Of a stretch of DNA of 64,000 bases, positions 54,461 through 64,000 are shown one piece after another. A model generated the notes under the pieces. It was not told the origin of the DNA. It saw only the letters and a program-made list of their open reading frames with translations, and did not search any database. The DNA lies in contig JAEMWC010000750.1 in NCBI GenBank assembly GCA_016490735.1, positions 50,001 through 114,000 on the forward strand, given 5' to 3'. Source of the stretch: Pachyseris speciosa (Eukaryota > Cnidaria > Anthozoa > Scleractinia > Pachyseridae). The position numbers were made by a program, and so were the translations under genes. Numbering within the stretch: position 1 is the first letter of the stretch; each line of letters begins with the position of its first letter.

Positions 54461-56640
54461 CATAATAATCCAACATGGCGGCCCGCATACTCCACCTGGC
54501 CAACCTGACAAGCTAGTTTACAGCGTACGTCTTTGATACTGGACATTCCTCTTACAGCCAATTGACACCTGTCAAAACAAGGTATCCGCTGACCAGTGTC
54601 ACGTGACCATATCGCGGGCTCAAGTTAAGAACTCATCGAGGTCAGCTGTTTTTTTGAAGTTGACCGCTGACCAGGTACTTGCTTTCGATTGGATCGCAGG
54701 CTCAAGCCAGGTGTGGGACAGCCAAACCAAATCGAGGCTTTTAAATTTTTCGCGCGCTTTCTGCGGCACGTAATTTTACATTCAGTTGGTTTCTTCATTT
54801 TGAGCAAAACAACTTAATCTTCTTCGATGGAAGTTTGTCTTTAAATTCGCGTAAAAAGCAGAAAAATAAAAAACTTGTCAAAAGATACTCCGGAAGGTGA
54901 ATTTTCAAGTGATGAAAAGAAGGGTGAAAGATTTTTCCCAGGAAAAGCTTCAAACTTGGATCGATTGTGCGGTTGAAAACAGTATAATTCAACGCTTCAA
55001 GGGCTTTCACTTTACCGCGGCATCTTGCATCTCACCAAGAAAGGTCACTTAACAGTTCATGGTATTAATGGGAGGAACGAGTAGCTTAAACTCTGTGGAA
55101 GGAACTCTTTCTTTGGACAAACCGTTTGCTATTTTTGCGGATGCTTATTTTTGCTTTATACTGAAACTTACGTATTTTCAAGTGGTAGAAATCTCTACAA
55201 CACAGCGATGGAGAGTGAGGTAAATTAAATAAATAGAAGCTTAACATTTGGTTTAATCGTTGTTACTTTTGTTCAGAAATGAAACTTGTATTTTTCTCTC
55301 GAATGGATATAAATAACAATTATCTCTACTCGTTTTGGACGCAAAGAAGTAGTTGAATTGTTTGTTTGTTTTGTTACATTGTTTTCTTTGCAAGCGAACG
55401 AGTGTTTTTACTTGGCTTGGCTTACTGTTTTTCAAACTTAGTGCCTCAACAGCGTTAAGAAACTTTTGCCCTTATCTTATTAACACGTAATCGCAATGAG
55501 TCCTTGTAAAATTAAGGATTAAAGGCGGAAACTCAAGCTCGAGTGAAAAAAAAAAGTCGATCAAATGCATGTGCATGTGCATGTGCACGTCTCAAAATCT
55601 GAAATAAAGTTTCAAAATGCTGTCAAAAATGTCAAAAACGAGAGCGCTTCACTCGTCATTTGAAAAATTTTCAGCGAGATCTTCGTTGAAAGCGGCCTGT
55701 AAACAACAATTAAGTTTCGCCGTCTATAAACACGTCGTCTTAATTTGTTTGAACCGGTAAGAATCAGCGTTTGGATGTTAAAAACAGCGAAATGGGTTGA
55801 CTGGCTGGCTGGCTTTGATAAATTTTATAGTGGACGGGTCTGCGAGATAAATGCTCGTGTGGTTTGGCAAGCGCTTTCTTCGTTAACTGGATGATGTTTT
55901 GTCACTGAGAATCATTAATTGAAGAAGGTTCTTCGGAAGACATGGGAAGTAACAGTAAAACTATCAGCGCACTTTAGTGCTTTGTGTAAGCCAAGGAAAG
56001 ATTTTGTGGGAAATGGCTCCATTATTCAGCTCTGTCGCGTTCCGAGTGATTGCTGCCTCAGTGATTCCTGTTCACTGCTCTTAACGATCAGGTGCGGACG
56101 TCTTTTTTGTCTTTTCTACAGCCGTTTATGTCTAAATTTAAAGATATTTTTGTTACTTGTCTAATTTCTCCACCTTCTCCAAGAATTTTCGAACAAATAT
56201 TATTCGTATTTTGCTTTGTTTTCTTGTAATATGTTTGTTGTTCTGTTGTTTCTGAACCGCGGTCAGTTCCTGTTGACTGCTGTAAACGATCAGTTTGTAC
56301 CCTTTATTTTCTTTTCTAAGGGCATTTTTGTCAAAAGAAATACCGATTTTTGTAACTTAATCGGTACAAGTTATTTTCATTACTAGCTAGTCTTGTTTAA
56401 TTTCTCCACCTTCTCCTTCTTCGAGCAAACACTCGCATCGTACTTTGTTCAGTTGTAGAGTTTTCGTTATCCGCTTTTGAATTCCTTACGCTTTCATCTG
56501 AAAGTAGTTAGGACTCAAGAATGTCTATCTTTTTTTTTTCTGCAAACGTTTGCTATTGAAAACCCTTCGTTTTCCCCGCTGCTGCTCAATTGTTTTGAAC
56601 ACAAATTAAACTGGCCCAAATAAAGCCATGCGAAGTTGCT
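53888..56640. other. Non-coding stretch
   Basis: Contains a perfect hairpin GGCGGCCC-GAA-GGGCCGCC at 54311-54329 and a CATGTG hexamer repeat at 55566-55590. Open frames of 60-81 aa show no known domain. No gene supported. Confidence 0.55.
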
Positions 56641-56705
56641 CGGTGAGATTGTGCAGCTCCGATTCTAGGCCTGGCCTGGCTAAATATATATATAGCCTTC
56701 AGCTT

Positions 56706-57150
56706 TTCTTTTTTTAATCACCACATAACAGACTGGAATGGTGTTCCATCGAACATCATGCATGCACCTTCTTTAAGCAGTTTTAAGTCCTATCTATTAC
56801 ATTATTTGTGTCAATTTTATATCAGATGTAGCTTGTGAGTGACAAGTATGTAATTTAATTAGGTTAGCTTTGGATTGTATTTAAATTTTACTTCTTAACT
56901 TTTAATGTCAATCTCAAATCTGGGGTGACTTGTAAGAGACAAGTATTCGATTTAATTTGATTAGGTTAGCTTTGGACCACGTTTAAATTTCACCTCTTAG
57001 TTTTTAGAATGTGTAATATTAGATAATATTCTTTGTATGGGAATTTAGTTTCTCCCAATAATTCTCCAGTCATGCACTTTTTGTTTTGTATCAACTTAGT
57101 TGTATTCGCATGACAAAGTATTATTAAACTTAAAACTTAAAATTAAACTT
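56706..57150 (+). pseudogene. LINE ORF2 C-terminus and 3' UTR with internal duplication
   Basis: It reads NHHITDWNGVPSNIMHAPSL and SFKSYLLHYL near 56717-56810, the WN-x-P ending of a LINE ORF2, without a long open frame. The 3' part contains two related ~85-bp copies (56824-56905 and 56922-57010, sharing GTGACAAGTATG-like and TTAGGTTAGCTTTGGA). Confidence 0.55.
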
Positions 57151-58750
57151 AAAGTAAGCTCTTTCTCATCAATGTACACATCCTTTGGACTTCCTTCTCC
57201 TGCATATAGTCTTTCAGTTAATTTTATTAGTTATTGTAGCTGGTCACACTAATCTTGTGGGATGTTTGAATGACATTTGGCATTAATGTTAAATGGGAAT
57301 TCTGATGTTTGATGAAGTATGTTGTGCAATTTCAATGTACATGGAGAAATGTGAGACTAGTCCTTATCTTTCTTGCAAAATAGAAAATCAAGTTAATTGG
57401 CTAACACGGATTTCCAGCACTTTTGCTTTGATGAATCATTACCTTAAATCCTCACACTACATTGTTAGTGGTATCAACCAAACGCCCAATACATTATTAT
57501 CAAGTTGCATTGTCTTGCACTTGGCTGGCCAGAAGAGCAGCTGGATTTCTTTTTGAAAACACTGTAGGTGCATTGATTGATGAGCTTAATGTTAGCATGC
57601 AAGCAGTTTTTTTTGTGATAGTAAGGTCAAGAAGTAATTGATCAAAGAAATATCTTGGTCTTAATTCATATCATCTAAATATTTTTATTGATTTCCATGT
57701 ATCTTTCTTTCATTTTTTTTTTTTTTGAGGCATACATATATCCAGAGGATACACAATTTCTGATTTACAACTATCTCATGGGAGGCTCTGGATAATTGAA
57801 ATTGCATTCATTATGAAGTGATGATCTGAATCACTATATATCTGAATTGTGATACTGATTCAAAGGAGCAATCACCATGCAGGCTTCTCCACCAATTTCT
57901 AGTGGCTTTAAACTACAGTTGAACGGGGAAACAGACCTGTCCTTAGGTATTGCTCTAAGATGTTAAGAAATGTTTTGTTTTAAAAATTTATAGATGCAGA
58001 CTAGAGTTGCAGGTTCTTTTTTACACAAGGTATTAAAACCTAAGTCAATATTTTTATTTTGCTTTTATAACATCTCCAAACTCAATTTGCAAAGGAATTT
58101 TTATTACCTTACTCAATAGAACACTTGTTATTAGGAGGGGTGGGGGTCCAAATCCGTAAAAGGGGGTTCATATCTGCTAGTAGTTCTGGACTAGGTGGTC
58201 CAAATCTGATCCACACAAGCAGATCTGGACTGGAGGGTGCAAATCCGCGGGGGTCTAAATCCACTGTGCCACTGGCTCAGATCACCTTTCCATACTGTTT
58301 TTTACAGCATTGGGTCTGTAGCTTGAGTGAGGTCAGATGGGTGATATGACAAGCAGACTATATATAAATGCCAGTAGAAAAAGAATGCTTTTGGAGCTCC
58401 GCTTTTAGCCTTGGCTAAATATATATATTATATGCGTTGCATTTCGGTCGAGTCTAGTGCGATTGAAGTTTTATTTTTTAAGCGCCAATACCTGCTTGCA
58501 AACCCTTAAAAACACTTGACTCATCCACATCCACATGTTTGATGAGGCGTCAGAGTCTAGAGGTTGACAACGTTTCTCAATGAGAACGTTCACGAAAAAG
58601 AGCACACGTAATGACCAACAAAAGGCGGTTAAATAGAGAATTTCCTACGAAGGGGATTGCTTTAATACAATTCGTTGAGGGAAATGTTTTACTACCACGG
58701 GTAAAACGTGTTTCATAAAAGGAGCAAATCGGTTAAACGAATTGAACTTC
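57151..58750. other. Non-coding stretch
   Basis: The 87-aa frame at 57293 and the 74-aa frame at 58125 show no recognisable content. A GGCTAAATATATATA motif is shared with 56680. No gene supported. Confidence 0.5.
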
Positions 58751-58885
58751 TGGGGCCGGTTCCCACTAAGAAAGTGTATTAACTCTATTCCAGGAATAAA
58801 TCTGCCTCATTCCAGGAATACATTTTAGAATAAGGCAGATTTATCCCTGGAATAGAGTTATTACAGCTTTCAGGAACCGGCCCCA
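58751..58885. mobile_element. Palindromic MITE, 135 bp
   Basis: TGGGGCCGGTTCC at the left and GGAACCGGCCCCA at the right. The inner arms AACTCTATTCCAGG(G)ATAAATCTGCC pair with GGCAGATTTATCCCTGGAAT. Confidence 0.85.
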
Positions 58886-59509
58886 GGGTTATAACTTCTC
58901 AGTTGAATTATTTAAAGCGGACGAACCGTTATAGTTAAACGGAAGACTGACCAGGTCTTGCAGTTTTCTCCACAATATCTGAACCACAACACTTTCTTAC
59001 CCCTCGACAGAAGTAGAGCAAGTGTTTCTCTTAGAAATACAAATTTCCTTTCTAGGGCGTTGGAAACCGAGAACTGGTTCTTTCATGCCCACGGAAATGA
59101 CGTGAAGAAGGACGCAAAATGCACAGGCAGGGAAAGTAGTTATTACTAGCTATCAACTATTTGCTAATCAAACAAAAGGAAACGAAAGTAGTAGGTTTTC
59201 CTTTGTTTGGGGCATTTCTTTCGGTTGTTTTCCAGTCATTTAAAAATGCCTGGTAATTAACTGAAAATTAAAAAAGTTTTCATAACAAACAAAAACCTAC
59301 TACTCTTGCTGCTGTTTTGGAAAAATGATTTTTTCAAAACATACAAAAATGGGTATGGCATCCCCCAAAAAAACAGACCAAAAACTAACTCATTAAATTG
59401 GCCAGACAACACAGAATAGCCCAGCACCCCTTCATGAATAAAGAGGGACTCCTATTGGCTCTCGGGAAAACCCATCGAATCCAATTTTTCAGTCACGGAG
59501 CTGCGGGAG

Positions 59510-60430
59510 ATTGGCGGAAAAGTTGCCTTGGCAAACTGGTTTGGCAAACTCGGACCGCATGAAAAAGATCGAAGAGGACCAGAGCAAAATGAGTGTGCGG
59601 ATGCTATCCCCAAGCAAGGATTATGACGATGTACAGCTACTCGTTCGCTTACGCAGATTGGAGCGAGAGTCAGCAAGATGAGTGGTGTCATGTTTGGCGA
59701 ACTTAATATGGGAAACCAAAAAGTTAAAAATCTCGGTACATCCCTCATCCATGAAAACTCCATTTCACTGTATTCAATACCAATCTTTCAACCCAATTCA
59801 GAGCCGCGTACAAAAATATGTAAACGCATCCCACCTAACCTCCTCCGGGCAACAGAGAGACACCTTTCGCTACCTGATAGAGGACGAGGACGAATCCTCG
59901 AGCGAGAACAACGTAAATGTATCCGGGATTATCGAGTTCAGCGCCTTCCCCCACCAAACTGATGAATAAAAATGCGTTCGAGTTTACAATGATAAAAGAC
60001 GTTAGGCCAAACTACAGATCGCGAATCGGATTCAATGTTCATCCTCTTCAAGTGGGATAATATAAACCCGCAGTGGAATATTTTCCACCCGAGAGGGTAA
60101 ATGTTAGCGTAACATCAAGTGCAACTACGTTATCGATCAACATCCGAACACTGAAAACGTTTGCAGAAACTGATACAACCGGTGGTTACACAAAAATGCT
60201 CATTCACAGATGGAACAGTTATCCACTGCAGTTCATCTACGTTCATTTGCACGGATCCACGCCGAGTAATGGTGGTGCTTTTGTAAAAGGATAGAATGGT
60301 TGTATACCGGTATAACGGCGCACGGGGTTATGTACCAAGCGTCGATACGAGTGTTTACGACACCGCCTTTGTGATTGAAAATGTAAAAATGGTCATGAAA
60401 ATGGAAACCGACATAGACACGAACAGTTAA
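59510..60430 (+). pseudogene. Possible Polinton-associated fibre-like protein, decayed
   Basis: Overlapping frames at 59678-59962 and 59682-59969, then 60073-60294, then about 60296-60428 look like one protein in pieces. Markers are MSGVMFGELNMGNQKVKNLG (the 'dLdMggnkItNL' wording of some fibre or tail proteins), FRYLIEDEDESSSENNVNVS, SRIGFNVHPL and a GARGYVPSVDTSVYDTAFVI ending. I do not recognise a defined domain. The neighbour 1.4 kb on is a Polinton-type polymerase on the other strand, so membership in the same element is inferred from position. It lies broken by frameshifts and stops and is described only. Confidence 0.35.
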
Positions 60431-60508
60431 AGTTTAAAATCCATTCAATCCCTAGTTTTCCGTACAGCCTATTATGAGAAACCCAACACGTAAACCGTCT
60501 TTTTTTAA

Positions 60509-61277
60509 AGTGCGAAATTTTTCACTGGCTTCTTCGAAGAGCTTTCAAAATGATGAAGAACAGCGTTTATTTTATTGTGATAGCACTCTTGGTTGCCGAG
60601 TTATTCAAGATTTTGATTTATGCAAATTAGAGGACTTGTGACGTCACAAGGTGGACACAATGGAGTAAAATCACAAAATATGGAATATCTGTGCAAATAC
60701 TAAGTCTACATGGTTGAAATTTTGTAGGGTTGATGTGCTGCCAGAACTACACATTGTGATGGTGGTTATGTCACCATAGCAACATACCCGTTACCAGACC
60801 TCTACCTTTCCAAAGGATAAAATCAGAGTTTCCCTCCCCAAGAATTGCTATTTGCTCTTGAGGTTCATTCAGTGGGTGCGAGTAAATATGGACATTACAC
60901 AGCACAAGTATAAGAAAGTGTGATAGACTCTGGAGCAATAAATAAGGCATTTCTCATTTGGGAAGGTGGAGGTCTGGTAACAAGTATGTTGCTATGGTGA
61001 CATCATAACCACTATCATAATGTGTAGTTCTGGCAGCACATCAACCCTACAAAATTTCAACCCTGTAGACTTAGTATTAGCACAGATATTCCATATTTTG
61101 TGATTTTACTCCATGTTGTGTCCACCTTATGACGTCACAAGTCCTCTAATTTGCATAAATCAAAATCTTGAATAACTCGGCAACCAAGAGTGCTATCACA
61201 ATAAAATAAACGCCGTTCTTCATCATTTTGAAAGCTCTTGCGAACAAGGCAGTGAAAAATTTCGCTTCATATGCACT
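60509..61277. mobile_element. 769-bp inverted-repeat element with TTAA flanks
   Basis: Arms of about 300 bases (60509-60815 and 60955-61277) are inverted repeats: CAAAATGATGAAGAACAGCG, AATTAGAGGACTTGTGACGT and GTAGTTCTGGCAGCACATCA-type blocks occur in both. TTAA is present directly outside both ends (60505-60508, 61278-61281), as in piggyBac and Kolobok elements. The left arm lacks about 10 bases near its tip. There is no coding sequence. Confidence 0.85.
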
Positions 61278-61829
61278 TTAAACAGTATGGATCCCTTTCA
61301 AATAATAACGTTTGACTGTATTTTAAAATGTTTGTCGTGCTATTTTTACGAACTGAAAAATAATGATTATTTATTTAAATTAAAATTAAAGTCAAGCTAA
61401 TGGGAGAACAAGTAATGACCAAATACTGAATTCATCCAAAAATGAAAGAAGACAAGAATTCATAAGTGAAATACCCTTATCAAAATATGACATACTATGG
61501 ATTGACATCTATAAAAAAAACCCGTGATCAGATAGCACACGACGAAGCGGTTTGCCATATAACATTCACCACAGATTTAACATTACACAAAAGTGTGTTT
61601 TTCATTTCTTGAATGAAATGAAAAAGAAACTATTCCTCTAATAGATAGCATCCGTGTGCGAGCGTGTCGATTTTTTTTTCTAGCATGGCTCTCTTGTCGT
61701 CCTGTGCAGAGAGAGCTATCTTGTTGATGCACATTAAATAGAGCTTGTGTTTATTGCTTTGGAATCGAGAAAGTAGACCTAGGTTCTACTTTCCCGATCA
61801 CCCGATCACCCCGTTAGGATCATATGGCA

Positions 61830-63830
61830 ACCAGGCTTAAAGGTTGTTCGCACCGAGGTAGATGTAGCGACGAGGCTGGGTTAAATCTTAGTTTTCCATG
61901 TACGGGTTGCTTGCAATGGCGAATCTTTTGGAAATTATTGAGAACTCTCCGCCAATAGTCCCTTCAAAGAGCAACTTGTCTGCAGCGGTCAGCGATTCCA
62001 TTTGAACACCGGTTTCCTTTTAGTGCAGCATCCTAGGTCAGACCTGGCCGGTGCGGTGTAATACCAGGCTGGATCGAGCTCATAGTTCTTCAAACAGACT
62101 CTCCTAAAATTTTCAGACATCCGCAAGTAAGTAGCACGTCCGATTTCAAATACAAATTGTAGTAATCCCACAACCTTCTGCAACCGAACGCTTTCCAGAC
62201 TCTTTGAACGTATGCATAGTCCCCATCTGATATATTGCATTCATGGGCTTTTGAGAAGAATGCCTCCTTCAAAGGAAGACGCTTTTCCCCCAGTCTTTGG
62301 AATACATCCATATAATCGTATGGATAGACTACAGTACTGGGCTTCGAAGAAGCATGTGGTGCTCTTCTGGAAATTCCATTTAGAGATTTTGGAATTGCTC
62401 GTACGTGTTTGAGATTTTTAACCAGTCCTTCCAGCGAAGAACCCATAAATTTAAAACTATCTATGAATCTAATTTAAATTCATGTCAACTCGGTTTTTAT
62501 TCCTCACCAACAGAGAATGAAATGTATTTGTTTTCGTTGTTGGGAACGCATTTCATTACCTCTTTAATCTATTATTCTTGGATAATCCCAATTGTTTAAA
62601 AAAAGATGGGCTTCATAATCGGATAGATTATGGAAAATAACTGGTGATATTTTGGATTTTTTAGATTGAGATTGCAACCATTGTGCGCAGCACATCGAGA
62701 TTCACCCATAAAGTGGCATTGGTCTCTTACCCTGGGGTCCTTTTGATTGAATTCACTCCCGCATACACGACAAACCCTGGCAGAGTCGAAAGCCAACCCA
62801 TCCTATTTGAAAAGATCATCGGTTTTCAGGTTGACGATAGTATTCGGTGTAGATTCTTCGGTGATTTCATAGAGTTGCTCAATAATATGTAAAAAAAAAT
62901 CCTTCCGATTCCGTTCCGTTTTGTGAATGCATACGGTTTTGATTGGTATCCGACAGATTCATCAAAACAATTGACGTACAGGCAGAATCCCGATGGAGTG
63001 TGGTGCTGGTACTGTAGGTGACGGGTAGTACAGTAGATCTTAAGCCACAAATGATGTCAAAACGATACAAAGGGAGAGTCATTCGAACACGCAGTAATCG
63101 TCTTACAAAGGGCTTTATTCTTTCCAAGTTCAGTTTAGGTCTCTCTCAAATCTTTCTTGCGAGAAATCCAATGATTCTAAGATCCGATGAATAAGATGAG
63201 AAAGATGCAAGCGAAGCAAAAGATGCGGTCGATGCGAAAGAGGCGGGAAATGCGGTTCGAACTAGAACACAAAATAAGCAAAAACTATCTTAGAACTCTA
63301 ACATATTGCAAATCCGACACGCAATAACACATGTGCCAGCATAAACTAACCTTAGAGAAAATTAGCGACTGAGGTAACGTCTATCTTAACATATACAGGG
63401 AAATAAAACGAAATTGACTTACTTTAGTCTCCGCAGGTATATATCTAGAATCTTTGAGTCGTCTTCGTAAGGAAAGGGTGATCCTTGTCCTAGGTTATTG
63501 TTCTTCTATTATGATTTTCTGTCACACCCAACATGGGTTTTATTTCACATGAAAGCGAGATAAGCTATCAAGTTACTAAAGACAAAGTGATAGACACTGG
63601 GCGTGTAAAACTAACAGGTACTCCACTGTATAACTTTCATTGGGTTTGAGTGGGTCTACCACAACTAGTTCTGTAAAACATTCAAATTCCCCGTATACCA
63701 CAAACGGAGCCATTATTTTCTTTTCTTGATTCTTAAAAACCAAATTTGGGTCACTGGGAAATTCGATCATTCTAACTAATTTGTTACTCTTACAGTTCGC
63801 TGTGTCTATCCAGTAGATCATTTCTTCTAA
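61830..63830 (-). pseudogene. Polinton/Maverick DNA polymerase B remnant (minus)
   Basis: This family is a protein-primed DNA polymerase that copies the ends of Polinton elements. On the minus strand, from 63821 down, the order is: APFVVYGEFECFTE (exonuclease I region, 63710-63660), then THTPSGF-like GFCLYVNCFDESVGY (63000-62950), then RVCRVCGSEFNQKDPRVRDQ (zinc-binding block, 62770-62710). Then come YPYDYMDVFQRLGEKRLPLK (62325-62265), DYYNLYLKSDVLLT (62155-62110), KNYELDPAWYYTAP (62088-62048) and ISKRFA plus YIYLGANNL (61960-61840). In the last motif the catalytic Asp is a Gly and a stop follows. A segment of about 550 bases at 63060-63600 has no polymerase content and looks inserted. Confidence 0.82.
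63060..63600. other. Unidentified insertion in the polymerase remnant
   Basis: Polymerase homology stops near 63600 and resumes near 63050. The interval holds AGATGC/GATGCGA-rich sequence at about 63195-63245 and no frame. Its nature is unknown, as no target duplication is evident. Confidence 0.4.
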
Positions 63831-63870
63831 ACGGATTCAAACACATTCTACTTAACCCTCGGACGATGCT

Positions 63871-63901
63871 ACCCTCCCCCCCCCCTGTAAGGTTTTTTTT
63901 A
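63871..63901. repeat. Poly-C / poly-T low-complexity tract
   Basis: CTCCCCCCCCCCC followed shortly by a T run. Confidence 0.85.
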
Positions 63902-64000
63902 AAGATTTTGTCAAGAGGATTTTCTCTGGGCATCTGTCCATTTCAGTAGCTGTTTGTTTACCTTTAAGACATATTTTCTGAAAATTTGGTGAAAATTGAC

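Overview
This is a eukaryotic, gene-poor and transposon-rich window. It has no operons, introns and stop codons break most frames, it carries many non-LTR, BEL/Pao, Penelope and Polinton remnants, tRNA-derived SINEs and hairpin MITEs, and it holds a cluster of short intronless rhodopsin-class GPCR genes. That combination, and several dispersed repeats I recall from anthozoan genomes, suggest a cnidarian, most likely a stony coral or relative. This placement is inference; no diagnostic single-copy gene is present.

Layout. 1-7741 is a decayed L1/Tx1-like LINE cut by the window edge. It is interrupted by a 1.7 kb inverted-repeat DNA transposon (1695-3394, clean 7-bp target duplication) and by a foldback block of tRNA-like units (6902-7640). 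7742-10413 has no gene. 10414-20902 is a head-to-tail triplication of a ~3.5 kb unit. Each unit holds one GPCR gene, a LINE 3' tail, a 211-bp insertion and a SINE. Only the middle GPCR copy (14171-15025) is open; the outer two each carry a different 1-bp deletion. 21000-26700 holds a Mutator-like MITE, a Crypton/DUF3504-type tyrosine recombinase remnant, a ~1.7 kb dispersed repeat, LINE tails and a SINE. 27104-28270 holds two more dead GPCR copies. 28300-41700 is mostly repeats: a 5S-rRNA-like SINE segment, a 5'-truncated Penelope element with an open GIY-YIG reading frame, hairpin MITEs, and a Harbinger-like MITE whose empty site is visible at 24318. 41790-51490 is a nest. An old BEL/Pao element on the minus strand is split by a younger plus-strand BEL/Pao element (43396-50974, two matching ~254-bp LTRs), which is itself interrupted by two LINE fragments. 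51988-52847 is a sixth GPCR copy, dead. 53900-58950 is non-coding with LINE debris. 59510-63830 holds decayed pieces that look like a Polinton/Maverick element (protein-primed DNA polymerase B on minus, a possible fibre-like protein on plus), interrupted by a 769-bp inverted-repeat element flanked by TTAA.

History. The three tandem GPCR units share two insertions that the copies at 27 kb and 52 kb lack, so the triplication is younger than those insertions and than the split from the other copies. Repeat blocks on both sides suggest that about 24-36 kb and about 40-54 kb are two copies of an older segmental duplication, the second expanded by the BEL nest.

The only cellular gene that looks functional by reading is the middle GPCR. 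I found no convincing new multi-gene system. The most unusual items are the young GPCR triplication with alternating frameshifts, the ribozyme-like 211-bp insertion, the 5S-derived segment, the SAP-like domain in the BEL gag, and a small exon-like segment kept in two places.
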